Below, one piece after another: positions 53,661 through 62,284 of a stretch of 64,000 bases of DNA; position 1 is the first letter of the stretch, and the number at the start of each line of letters is the position of its first letter. The translations under genes and the position numbers were made by a program. Below the pieces are notes generated by a model. It worked only from the letters and a program-made list of their open reading frames with translations. It was not told the DNA's origin and made no database searches. The DNA is from Acholeplasmataceae bacterium UBA6150 (GTDB lineage Bacteria > Bacillota_I > Bacilli_A > Acholeplasmatales > UBA5453), in the NCBI GenBank assembly GCA_002423145.1, contig DIUU01000005.1, forward strand, positions 62,001-126,000, in the 5' to 3' direction.

Positions 53661-54269
53661 ATGAATAAAGAATCGCATCGATATCCGAAAACCGCATCTG
53701 GCATCAAAACATTTAACAAGATTGTATCCACTGGTAAAAAACTTTTTGCGAAAAATGGATTTCAAGCCACATCGATCAATGACATCATCGCGAAATCCAA
53801 AATTGCTGCGGGTACATTCTACATCTACTTTGACAGTAAGTTGGCACTATACCTATATATTCTCGACTTATACAGGGTGTCCATTCGAAAAGCCAGTGCT
53901 GATGCTACACGTGGGTTGGTCCATCGTTATGACATCGAACGGGCTGGTATAAAGGCGTTCATCACTTATGCACTAAAGGATCCTTTAGCTTATCGAATCA
54001 TTTGGGAATCCTTATTTGTCGATTTTGACATATTCAAAAACTACTATGTAAGTTTCTCAGAATCATACGTCAAACATTTAAAAGATTTCGTTGATGGCGG
54101 AGAGATTAGAAAAGATTTGGATCTGGAAACCTTATCCTATACACTCATGGGTATCTCGAATTTCGTGGGTCTACAAGTGATATTTAAAAACAACATCACT
54201 GAGATAGAAATTGACCGAATTATCGATGAAGCTATGGGTATTCTACAACGTGGTATTTTCAATAAATAA
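53661..54269 (+). CDS. TetR/AcrR family transcriptional regulator
   Basis: A 202-residue repressor from ATG 53661 (partial Shine-Dalgarno GGTGATT). The N-terminal helix-turn-helix is clear: IVSTGKKLFAKNGFQATSINDIIAKSKIAAGTFYIYFDSK (about residues 17-57). The C-terminal ligand domain is of the kind found in FadR/QsdR-like regulators. It is divergent from the acyl-CoA/Liv operon and probably controls it in response to an acyl-CoA or the imported acid. Palindromes at 53387-53400 and 53520-53536 are candidate operators. Upstream in-frame starts lie in its own promoter. Confidence 0.88.
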   Translation: MNKESHRYPKTASGIKTFNKIVSTGKKLFAKNGFQATSINDIIAKSKIAAGTFYIYFDSKLALYLYILDLYRVSIRKASADATRGLVHRYDIERAGIKAFITYALKDPLAYRIIWESLFVDFDIFKNYYVSFSESYVKHLKDFVDGGEIRKDLDLETLSYTLMGISNFVGLQVIFKNNITEIEIDRIIDEAMGILQRGIFNK

Positions 54270-54328
54270 TCACACTATTATGAAAATATATTCATATTAA
54301 ATTTCAATTATAATTCAAACATATTAGA

Positions 54329-54357
54329 TAAAAAATACCGCCCTAATCGGCGGTATT
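54329..54357. terminator. Terminator overlapping the end of the second SipW-type gene
   Basis: AATACCGCC pairs with GGCGGTATT around a 6-nt loop, followed by TTTTTT on the minus strand. The last codons (Asn-Thr-Ala) lie in the stem and the TAG stop in the loop. It closes the surface-protein operon and also faces the convergent tetR-type gene. Confidence 0.85.
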
Positions 54358-55008
54358 ATTTTTATCTTTTTCAGGCTCTCTACGGGCCCTCATCTCTGAT
54401 TCAAGTTCGATTCTTAAACGTTCTTTTTCTGCCTTAATCCAAATCTCTTTTTCAATTTCATGTTTTTCTAACATTTTTGACTCTTGTTCAAGACGAACCA
54501 TCTTTAAAAAGTTAATCAATTCATGAATCAAAATGAACAGCAATAATACGATGATTACCAAGAAAACGACATTCTTATAATTGAGTGTCAAATTCCCAAT
54601 ATCCAATAACATGAAGTGCGATACTACTACACCAATGAAATTATCTTCAGTGACAAAACCCGCATCAGCTGAACCATTGTTATCCCCTTTGGTGACTAAA
54701 CCTTCAGAGGTTGCTTCAATGGCTCTATGGACGATATTTTTATCTGTTCTAAAAGCGATGATGGGGGTATCTCCATTGGACACTTGTTCATAAACGGATT
54801 CGTATGATACATATTTAATAATAATAAATTCACCGGTCATAATGGTCGGTTCCATGGATCCAGACCCAACGACAGAGTAGGTATGATTAAAGATTTTTAA
54901 GTATCGATTTTCTTGCAAAGATACAGTGCCCAATATTAATAAAAGGACGGAAGCCAAGAAGAAAAATACTGTAAATACCGTCATCGATATTTTAACGATT
55001 CTTTTCAT
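54343..55008 (-). CDS. SipW-type signal peptidase I (second copy)
   Basis: A 221-residue membrane peptidase of the ER/archaeal (SipW) branch. After one membrane helix (about 10-30) comes the catalytic Ser51 in VVGSGSMEPTIMTGE; the general base is His94 (KNIVHRAIEA) where typical bacterial enzymes have Lys. A second membrane helix (about 135-160) leads to a highly charged cytoplasmic tail of about 50 residues. Enzymes of this type process TasA-like fibre proteins and need not be the housekeeping peptidase. It is the last gene of the AAA/DUF2357 group, 18 bp downstream of it. Confidence 0.88.
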   Translation of the reverse strand: MKRIVKISMTVFTVFFFLASVLLLILGTVSLQENRYLKIFNHTYSVVGSGSMEPTIMTGEFIIIKYVSYESVYEQVSNGDTPIIAFRTDKNIVHRAIEATSEGLVTKGDNNGSADAGFVTEDNFIGVVVSHFMLLDIGNLTLNYKNVVFLVIIVLLLFILIHELINFLKMVRLEQESKMLEKHEIEKEIWIKAEKERLRIELESEMRARREPEKDKNNTAD

Positions 55009-55026
55009 CTGGTTCCACCCCTTTTC

Positions 55027-57072
55027 TTAGGATATTTCGATATCTGTTTTCGGTGCTTTAGGTTCATTCGGAAGCCCCTCTTTTTTGAGCTTCTCAATGT
55101 CCTTTTCTGACTGTTTTTGGATATCTAGTAATGCTTTTTCTTGTTTTTTAGCCATGTTAAGTCTAAGCTTTTCAAACTCTTTAAGTAGTTTTTCTTGTTC
55201 TTTTTGACGTTGAAGTTTGAGTTTCTTCATCATTTTATCATGATCAATTTTGGCTTTTTTCTTTAGATTAGATACGACTAAACGATATTCTGCCTTTGCT
55301 TTCTTTTCAGCTTCTGAAATGGCCAATTTTTCTTCTCTTTCCAATTTTTTCATTTGCTTCGCTTGTTCTTTTTCAATTGCTTCACGTTCGGCTTGGAAAT
55401 GACGGTCAAGTGTTGCAATCTTCTGATCCAATTGGTTTTGTAAATGTTGTTTCAAATTGTTAATGAGTGCGTTATTTGTTTCAATCGCTTTTTGAGTTTC
55501 CGAAACAATGTTGTCTTCCACTTGTTTTTTCTCAAGCGTTAAATCTTCACGGTTTTTATTCACCAATTCTAGATTATCTGAAAGCATTTGAGCTTCTTTG
55601 GTTGCGACATCTTTTTGTTCCTTTAAGGCAGCTTCAATCTTAATACGTTCGGTTTCATCTTCTGTTTTCTTGCGATTCATAAGGATGAGTCTTTGATTGG
55701 CAGCTTCAATATCTTTCATGAGCTTACGTTCCAAACGAATCGCATTATTATAATCGACTTCTTTGGTTTCACGAATCATTCTAGCAATCTTCGCTTTTTC
55801 TTTACTCACTTCAAGGTTTTTTTCGACGTCATCGTCTTTGACCATGCGTGAGAAATAGTCATCATTTTCTTCAAGTTCAAAATGGTGTTTAAATATCGCA
55901 TTAGAGATAGAAATGGTATCACGTAGTGCTCTTTTTAAACCAACTTCATAAGTCGAACTACGTTCAACTTCTTCATCGAGACGTTTTTTGAATATTTTTA
56001 TATTTTCTTGTAAGAAATATTGATTGATTCGTTCATCCTCAACCACGATTGGTTCAGGTGTATCTACAATATCTTTTACATGGATGTTGGCAATTTTAAA
56101 TGCTTTTTTAATGATTTCTTTTTCTACAATCTCGTCATATGATGGCTTACGTACGCCTTGATTGAAAGCAACCATGGTAAATGTGTTGAGCGCGAGACGT
56201 TCAACAGCATCTTGGTAACTCTTGTCAAATGTCATGTCTTTTTCTTTTACGGTAACATCATATGCAAGGGTATTGTAACGGTCTAAAAATAGCCATAAGA
56301 CATAACAATTTCTAAAGTCAACGTTCTTTAAAATGACGTTGGTTTGCATGATGGGTGGCAATACTTTTTTCTCGCCAGACATCAAGGTCATAAATGGTGA
56401 ATTACGTATCGAAGCGACACGTTTAGATAAGTATTCAACGCGATCAAGAATCCCTTTATTATAAATATTGATGGATTTATCTTCAAGGTCTTCTTTAAAA
56501 ACCACATCGAGGTTCATATCGACTTCCAAATCACTAATGCTAAAGGTCGAAGTATAATTGAAATGTTTCTTTTGATAGGAAATAATATTATCCTTGATGA
56601 GTTCATGACGACTTCTCACGAAGTGAAAAAGCCGTTCTATGAGGGTCATCACAAATCGGTTTTCGTAGGTGCCATAGTCGATGTCTGTTTCGGTAGTCAT
56701 AATCTTCTTCGGCATGACCACTTCATCGCGAATTTCACGAATAAAGTGTGTATGCGAAGCCAGGTGACGAATCGAATTACTGCGAATCTTTTTGGCTTTT
56801 TCAATTGGGACAATTTCTTCTAAGTATTTTAAACCCGATTTCGGGTTAAGTATTATTTTTTCAATGCTTGGAAAATACGATTCTATGGTCTTTATCCACG
56901 TTTCATCGAAAGTCTTGGTTTCAGACATGCTCTTTTGATAAAGCGTGTTCTTACCAGCAATGAGTGCTGTGAAAAAGGTTTTAGGGAACGTATGTGACTT
57001 TTCTAGATCTTTAAACGTTTGATCGTATGAATAATAGAACTGACTTAACTTGTCGGTTTGTCTTTTTTTCAT
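55027..57072 (-). CDS. DUF2357-like protein with long coiled coil, partner of McrB-like ATPase
   Basis: A 681-residue soluble protein. Its N-terminal half (about 20-330) resembles DUF2357, a domain found beside McrB-type ATPases in McrBC-like systems; the hallmark is YGTYENRFVMTLIERLFHFV (about 133-152). The C-terminal half (about 395-675) is a dense Lys/Glu coiled coil. I see no PD-(D/E)XK nuclease signature, so DNA cutting is not expected. It begins 13 bp after the AAA+ gene. Probably it is the specificity or effector partner of that ATPase at the membrane. The DUF2357 assignment rests on motif recognition. Confidence 0.7.
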   Translation of the reverse strand: MKKRQTDKLSQFYYSYDQTFKDLEKSHTFPKTFFTALIAGKNTLYQKSMSETKTFDETWIKTIESYFPSIEKIILNPKSGLKYLEEIVPIEKAKKIRSNSIRHLASHTHFIREIRDEVVMPKKIMTTETDIDYGTYENRFVMTLIERLFHFVRSRHELIKDNIISYQKKHFNYTSTFSISDLEVDMNLDVVFKEDLEDKSINIYNKGILDRVEYLSKRVASIRNSPFMTLMSGEKKVLPPIMQTNVILKNVDFRNCYVLWLFLDRYNTLAYDVTVKEKDMTFDKSYQDAVERLALNTFTMVAFNQGVRKPSYDEIVEKEIIKKAFKIANIHVKDIVDTPEPIVVEDERINQYFLQENIKIFKKRLDEEVERSSTYEVGLKRALRDTISISNAIFKHHFELEENDDYFSRMVKDDDVEKNLEVSKEKAKIARMIRETKEVDYNNAIRLERKLMKDIEAANQRLILMNRKKTEDETERIKIEAALKEQKDVATKEAQMLSDNLELVNKNREDLTLEKKQVEDNIVSETQKAIETNNALINNLKQHLQNQLDQKIATLDRHFQAEREAIEKEQAKQMKKLEREEKLAISEAEKKAKAEYRLVVSNLKKKAKIDHDKMMKKLKLQRQKEQEKLLKEFEKLRLNMAKKQEKALLDIQKQSEKDIEKLKKEGLPNEPKAPKTDIEIS

Positions 57073-57085
57073 TTAAGAACTCACC

Positions 57086-58618
57086 CTAGTTCATTTTCTT
57101 AAGATCAGTTAAGAAGGAAATACATTCTTTGAATACGTTCTTACCAAATAGTTTATCGAGCAATACGATCAGTTCGCTCAGTTCATCTTGTAAGAATGGT
57201 AAGTTCAATACTTCAAACTTTCTTAAGATCTTTCTCGCAACCATATAATCGAGTGCTTCGTATTCTGATCCACCGCAACCAACATAGATTGGGGTGAATA
57301 GTTTGATTTGTTTCATAATACGGTTACCAAAGGTGATTTTGAATTTTTGTGCGATAAAATCATCGAGTTTACCTAAGTTATCGAGTGCTTTAGGTGAAAT
57401 CGGATGAGCTTTCCAAGCTTCATCGTATAGTGTCTTCAAGTATTCATAACTCATGGTGATGTTTTCACTATAAGGTGCATCAACAAACGCTGCTTTCGCA
57501 TTCATAACGATGGACGCAGCACGGTCATATACTTTATCGGTAATGGTGAAAGTGGAGTCATCTTTATTCGCTGTACCAACAAACCATAGGTTCTGTGGAA
57601 CTAAAATTTTACCGTCAATAAAATGCTTAGGATCGGTAGGTTGGCGGTCAGATACGACGTCAATCTTCCATTCAGATTCGTTTGGCATTTCCATGATGGA
57701 TAAGAATTCAGCGAAATAGTACTCAATACGTGCTAAGTTTAATTCGTCTAGGACGATGAAGTTTAAGTCTTCACGATAAGTCGTTTCATACAGTTCCTTA
57801 AGGAAATCTGTTTCATTAAACTTTTTGGTAAATTCGTTTAAGTAACCAATCATTTCGGCTCTATCACGCCAAGATGGCTGAACAGAGATGATGGCGGAAT
57901 CATGACCAAAAAACTTACCCATAGCATAAGGTAAACTGGTTTTACCAGTACCGGAAATACCTTCAAGGATCAAAATCTTTGAAGATGCCATACCAGCAAA
58001 GAAAGTACGAATGATTTTTTCATTATAATAAAGGTTTAGTCTTGAAGCAGAGAAGTTAATGAAGCGATTCACTAATTCTGGTAGACCAACCGTATCTTCT
58101 GGTGTCATTTGAATTGACGTGATCACGTTACGATACGCTTCATCGACTTGTGTCAATTTCGCGAATCGAGTAGGTCCAATGACCTGAGGTGCATTTTTAG
58201 GTTGTTCTTCTTTGTTTGTTAACGTAGAGGATGCAGATGCACCACCCAACTTCAACATTAAAATCTTGTTTTTTTCATCAGCAAGTTCGACTGTTTTTTG
58301 TGTTAATAAGGCGACTTCCTCTAATAATTCATCCTTGTCCATTTCGGTTTTAACGAAACGGATATACACTCTAAGCATTTGATAAATTTTGAGTGTGAAG
58401 AAAACAATAAAAACCATGTTAATCCCGAGGATTAAAATGGCTATTAACCAGTCACCAAAACCAAATTTAGCACTGGCGTCAATTAAGTTACTTAAATATA
58501 CACCAATATCATTAAATAATAAATCGGCAAAAGCCTCAAAAATAGTCTTGAAAAATTTGCCGATATTTGCAAAAAAGTCTCTAATAAATTGGATGTAATA
58601 ACGAGCAAATTCTATCAT
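57086..58618 (-). CDS. Membrane-anchored McrB-like AAA+ ATPase
   Basis: A 510-residue protein with an amphipathic N-terminus, one membrane helix (about 55-80), a short coiled coil (about 95-125) and an AAA+ module. Walker A is LEGISGTGKTSLP (Lys226), Walker B NFIVLDELNLAR (Asp291, Glu292), and the sensor region NLWFVGTANKDDSTFTITDKVYDRA (343-367) has the form seen in McrB-family ATPases. McrB itself binds GTP through an NTAD motif that is not clear here, so the nucleotide is open. It lies between a SipW-type peptidase gene (24 bp upstream) and the DUF2357-like gene, so it probably remodels a membrane or secreted partner. Confidence 0.85.
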   Translation of the reverse strand: MIEFARYYIQFIRDFFANIGKFFKTIFEAFADLLFNDIGVYLSNLIDASAKFGFGDWLIAILILGINMVFIVFFTLKIYQMLRVYIRFVKTEMDKDELLEEVALLTQKTVELADEKNKILMLKLGGASASSTLTNKEEQPKNAPQVIGPTRFAKLTQVDEAYRNVITSIQMTPEDTVGLPELVNRFINFSASRLNLYYNEKIIRTFFAGMASSKILILEGISGTGKTSLPYAMGKFFGHDSAIISVQPSWRDRAEMIGYLNEFTKKFNETDFLKELYETTYREDLNFIVLDELNLARIEYYFAEFLSIMEMPNESEWKIDVVSDRQPTDPKHFIDGKILVPQNLWFVGTANKDDSTFTITDKVYDRAASIVMNAKAAFVDAPYSENITMSYEYLKTLYDEAWKAHPISPKALDNLGKLDDFIAQKFKITFGNRIMKQIKLFTPIYVGCGGSEYEALDYMVARKILRKFEVLNLPFLQDELSELIVLLDKLFGKNVFKECISFLTDLKKMN

Positions 58619-58642
58619 CGTCTTACCTCAACTTTTGAAAAG

Positions 58643-59353
58643 CTATTCTTTGGATTGTTCCTTTTTAAGTTCTTCTAATAATTCTTTACGAATTCTATCT
58701 TTTTCAGCTTCAAGAAGTTGATCTTTATCAACAGCATGTTGAGCTTCAATTTTTTCTTTGTTAACAGCGAGTAATGTCTTAGTAAGAACATATCCCTGAT
58801 AGGCTAATAATAATACAACTGGTAGAATAACAAATATTGCGAAACCAACAGGTGTTTGTAGATAGGATATAGCTCTACCTAAACCGCCAATGTCACCAGT
58901 GCGGATGGCTTTGATGTTATCGTACGTTACGATTTCATATTGCACACCACTATTGTCTCCGCCAATAACATAGGGAGAGATTGCAGCAGCTTTATCACCT
59001 TGAGTAACAACATAACTAGGTGTTATATGTACTATTCTATGCGTATTTAATGCTACTAAGTTTAAATCGTAAAACGTGACTACATCGCCAACATTTAAGT
59101 TTTCTTTATCATCTGCACTCAATAGTCGAACAAATACTAGAGCACCTTTATCAAAGGAATCACTATTATTGCCTTCCATAGAGTCAGAAATTACTGGTAA
59201 AAAACCTCTACCCAATACATTAGCGATATCTTTGTTTGATTTTACACTCAAGTTAGATATTGAAAATAATAACAAAAACACTATAACTGTATAGAATAAT
59301 ACATTACCTGCAATTTTTAACACATTCTTTATATTTATTTTAGGCTGACTCAC
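58643..59353 (-). CDS. SipW-type signal peptidase I (first copy)
   Basis: I choose GTG 59353 as start (236 residues), 9 nt after AAAAGGAG; the ATG at 59362 directly abuts that site. Two membrane helices flank the catalytic part (about 15-35 and 165-190). The nucleophile is Ser58 in PVISDSMEG, and the general base is His105 in LNTHRIVHI, the SipW/ER-type variant. A charged 45-residue cytoplasmic tail follows, like that of the second copy. It is first in the group SipW-AAA-DUF2357-SipW and likely matures the three surface proteins encoded just upstream. Confidence 0.88.
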   Translation of the reverse strand: MSQPKINIKNVLKIAGNVLFYTVIVFLLLFSISNLSVKSNKDIANVLGRGFLPVISDSMEGNNSDSFDKGALVFVRLLSADDKENLNVGDVVTFYDLNLVALNTHRIVHITPSYVVTQGDKAAAISPYVIGGDNSGVQYEIVTYDNIKAIRTGDIGGLGRAISYLQTPVGFAIFVILPVVLLLAYQGYVLTKTLLAVNKEKIEAQHAVDKDQLLEAEKDRIRKELLEELKKEQSKE

Positions 59354-59460
59354 TAGACACATCTCCTTTTAGACATCGTTTTCACTAATACAATTATATT
59401 ATATTATTTGTCTAAAATCTAGTATTAATGAGATTATCTTATTACTAGCCATAAAATATA

Positions 59461-59486
59461 GGGCTTGCATGTTCTCATGCAAACCC
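59461..59486 (-). terminator. Strong hairpin between surface-protein and peptidase genes (attenuator)
   Basis: GGGTTTGCATG and CATGCAAGCCC form an 11-bp stem (one G-T pair) with an AGAA loop, followed by the weak T-tract TATATTTTAT. It would let the upstream surface-protein genes be expressed far above the peptidase and ATPase genes. A weak second promoter (TATAAT repeats near 59395) may lie in the 154-bp gap. Confidence 0.65.
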
Positions 59487-59507
59487 TTTATTATTGTTTT
59501 TTATGGA

Positions 59508-60467
59508 TTAAACATTAAATCCTAGGGAAACAAATAGGCTAGTTAAGAATATAGAATCAAATGCGTCTGCATCCCATCCTTCAATCCAAACTCTAACAAC
59601 GACTGTTCCATATGCATATGTATCTGTTGATACTGCTTTTGCTAAAGTCACTACAGGGGTTCCCACAAGAGGGTCACCAGAAAGTACCGAAGTTAAAGCC
59701 GCACCATATCCTACGGCAGGTAATGTGTAAACACTAACGCCATCATTCTTAGCTAATTGGTATGATGCTGCACCAAATTCGAAGCCTTCAGCATATGATA
59801 CTGCAGGTAGAGCTATTGAGTTGTAAACAACACTTGCTGTTGAGGAGCCGATAACGGCTGGTGCTTGATAAACTGCACCTGTGTCTCCAGCTAAATTGAA
59901 TACAGATAGTCTAGCAGCAGTCCAAGCGGCTACTTGAACAGTAGCACCTACTGCGTTAGTTGGAGCAAGTGCAAATTCATTTAAGTTTGCGCCTACATAT
60001 GCTGTGTCAACAACCCAAGGTTTTGCAGTGCCCGTAAGAGATGCTTGATTCCATCTGATTGTACTTTCAGATGTGGATCTAAAGAAAATCTTAAATTCTA
60101 CATAATCACCAGATAAATTATTAATTTGTGTGCCTTCAAGGTTTTCAATTACGATACCATCAGCAGATGTTAAATCAGTTAATTCAAGAGTTGTGCTATA
60201 CATAGCTGTAAGTCTAGCTTGAATTACTGATGCTGGAATTACTGTATACCATGTTGGAGCATTAATACCAGTTATTGTTGCATCATTACTTTCCCAAGTA
60301 CCTAGTGAAATTTCAATACCTTCACCTGCCGTTACTTGTGCATTGAATTGACCAACAGAAGCTGTGTTTGTTAATGTAAACCATGCGAATGTCGATGTGC
60401 CTAGTGCGATTACGACTAATGCCATCGTTACAACTGATAATACTAATTTTTGAGTTAATTTTCTCAT
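59508..60467 (-). CDS. TasA/camelysin-like secreted surface protein 3
   Basis: A 319-residue protein with a SipW-type signal peptide: KKLTQK-like basic start, one hydrophobic helix and the junction STFAWFTLTNTASVGQF (about 26-42). The mature part is Ala/Thr/Val-rich and beta-strand-like, with only neutral low-complexity features and no Cys. It ends with VWIEGWDADAFDSIFLTSLFVSLGF, a motif shared with the next gene. It probably forms a surface fibre or layer. Assignment rests on the signal type and linked peptidases, not on sequence identity to TasA. Confidence 0.7.
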   Translation of the reverse strand: MRKLTQKLVLSVVTMALVVIALGTSTFAWFTLTNTASVGQFNAQVTAGEGIEISLGTWESNDATITGINAPTWYTVIPASVIQARLTAMYSTTLELTDLTSADGIVIENLEGTQINNLSGDYVEFKIFFRSTSESTIRWNQASLTGTAKPWVVDTAYVGANLNEFALAPTNAVGATVQVAAWTAARLSVFNLAGDTGAVYQAPAVIGSSTASVVYNSIALPAVSYAEGFEFGAASYQLAKNDGVSVYTLPAVGYGAALTSVLSGDPLVGTPVVTLAKAVSTDTYAYGTVVVRVWIEGWDADAFDSIFLTSLFVSLGFNV

Positions 60468-60543
60468 TGTTTTTTTCCCCTTTTTCCTTTTTAATTTATT
60501 TCATTTTTATTTCATATCAATTACGATTGTAACTGATTTGTTG

Positions 60544-61515
60544 CTAAATATCAATACTTTCTGCGGATTGAAACTCAAACCTGAATAATAGTGTATCTTC
60601 AAAGATTGCGTCAAATGAATCTGCATCCCAGCCTTCAAGCCAAATATTCAATCTAAACTTTCCTAGGTAGTAAGGTCGATTTTGACCATCCACTTGATCT
60701 GTGATGATCAATGATGCTACTTTAGAATTCGTGTCTAGTGGGATATATGGGTTATCAGGTGAAAAGTTTGATAAACGGTCAATCAATGGTTGTGGTGTTG
60801 TCGGTAACTGTATGTATACTGACTTTGATTTTCTAAGATAGTCAACACCACCATAGTTTTTTGCATAACCTCTATCCGGATTTTCCGTCGGGTCATACAT
60901 GAAACAAACCAATTCACTGTTATCTCTTGTATCCAAGGGATTTTCTGTTTTCAATTCGCTTAATGAAATTCTAATCGCGTCTTTGGCGAAATAGGTTCTA
61001 ACTTCATTTTCGAACACGATGTCATTTGGTCCAAGATTAAATGTAACTGGACTCCTAAAAGTAACACCTCTTGATAACACATAAGTACCGCGAGCGGGTG
61101 GGTTATCAAAACTTGCTTCTAAACTGACGTTGTCGACTAAGTAGACATCTCGATAGCGGGTACTGGTCCTAACATACAACTCTAGTGAGATGTAGTTAAC
61201 ATTCGGTATGCCTTCGAAATTCAATTCTGCGTCAACCAGTTGGATTCGATTCCCAATGAAGTTTGTTCCATCTAGGGAAGTTAAATCCATCAATCTTGCA
61301 CCTCGCCAAATCTCATTGATTTGTGCTGTGGTGATTTCATTAGACCAATTGATACCGTCTAGTGAAAATTCTAGGTTACTACCTTGATTCATGGTGATTT
61401 GAAAACCGTCCACTCTATTGACTTCTCCCATCACAGCCCACGCGAACGTTGCTGTTGTAAAGGTCAAGGTGAGTAAGATCATGGATAGTATCGTTATGTA
61501 TAATTTCTTAATCAT
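60544..61515 (-). CDS. TasA/camelysin-like secreted surface protein 2
   Basis: A 323-residue paralogue of the neighbouring surface protein. The signal segment ends TFTTATFAWAVMGEV (about 18-32). After a variable middle it closes with IWLEGWDADSFDAIFEDTLLFRF, matching the IEGWDAD-x-FD-x-IF pattern of protein 3. It starts 3 bp after the stop of the first paralogue with only a weak ribosome site, so it is probably translated by coupling. The two share the spacing between signal peptide and a SLDGINW/GTWES-type tryptophan region. Confidence 0.7.
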   Translation of the reverse strand: MIKKLYITILSMILLTLTFTTATFAWAVMGEVNRVDGFQITMNQGSNLEFSLDGINWSNEITTAQINEIWRGARLMDLTSLDGTNFIGNRIQLVDAELNFEGIPNVNYISLELYVRTSTRYRDVYLVDNVSLEASFDNPPARGTYVLSRGVTFRSPVTFNLGPNDIVFENEVRTYFAKDAIRISLSELKTENPLDTRDNSELVCFMYDPTENPDRGYAKNYGGVDYLRKSKSVYIQLPTTPQPLIDRLSNFSPDNPYIPLDTNSKVASLIITDQVDGQNRPYYLGKFRLNIWLEGWDADSFDAIFEDTLLFRFEFQSAESIDI

Positions 61516-61518
61516 ACG

Positions 61519-62247
61519 CTATACCGCAGTTCTGATTGAGAATTTCATATCGATTTTGATACTACCACGTTCCATGTTTGGTTCTGTGTCATAGCCTTCA
61601 ATCCACATAAACACAGTAAATTTTAAAATTCGATTCACTTGAAACCTTTCTATGGTTTCACTGATGATTGGGTCTCTTGAATAGTTGCTACTCAAGAACA
61701 TCTTTGCTTCAGGCATACCGATGGGATAACTTTTCGGAACAGGGTCTGGCTTCATGTACAACGTTTGTACAAGAGGTAAGTCTGTATCTACTTGTTCTAC
61801 AATGATCATAATTCGAATGTATTCATCTAAACTCTTCGTAACATCTACGATATTAACAGAGTAATTTAGATTGATCATCTCGAACCCATTATTTCTAATG
61901 TAGAACGAATAGGCTACATAGTCAGCTTCTAGATCCGTGTATAATCCATCATTTGCTTGAGCTTCTGCAATTTTTAGATAAGAATAGGTTGCTTCATCGG
62001 TTTGTTCATTGGGGTCAACATATAGACGCGATGTTCCGGTTGCGAAACCCTTGTCAGTCGCTAGTTGAATCCCTTTTTGAACAGCTTCCTCATTCATTGA
62101 AATGACGAAGGTTCCGGTGGATAACCCGTAAAACGTAACAACCCCAAATCCGAGTGAAAGCAGACCCGATACAATAACGCCTAGCGTTAGGAATCTAGCC
62201 GTCAAGGTGGTTGTCTTTTTAATCCCCAGTACGGTTGAAAGTCTCAT
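61519..62247 (-). CDS. TasA/camelysin-like secreted surface protein 1, first gene after the c-di-GMP riboswitch
   Basis: A 242-residue exported protein with a longer basic N-terminus, one hydrophobic helix (about 18-40) and GVVTFYGLSTGTFVISM after it, then a beta-rich domain. It ends with VFMWIEGYDTEPNMERGSIKIDMKFSI, the diverged form of the WIEGWD motif of the other two. It could be the minor or initiating subunit. It is preceded by AAGGGGTGTGAG and the riboswitch leader, making it the directly regulated gene. Confidence 0.7.
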   Translation of the reverse strand: MRLSTVLGIKKTTTLTARFLTLGVIVSGLLSLGFGVVTFYGLSTGTFVISMNEEAVQKGIQLATDKGFATGTSRLYVDPNEQTDEATYSYLKIAEAQANDGLYTDLEADYVAYSFYIRNNGFEMINLNYSVNIVDVTKSLDEYIRIMIIVEQVDTDLPLVQTLYMKPDPVPKSYPIGMPEAKMFLSSNYSRDPIISETIERFQVNRILKFTVFMWIEGYDTEPNMERGSIKIDMKFSIRTAV

Positions 62248-62284
62248 ATCTCACACCCCTTATCGTAAGCGACTACTTTAATAT

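Noticed and set aside
54343..58618. Type IV restriction (McrBC) defence system
   Set aside because: The ATPase is McrB-like and the partner DUF2357-like, but I see no nuclease motif, and the flanking genes are secreted proteins and signal peptidases under c-di-GMP control, so restriction is not supported.
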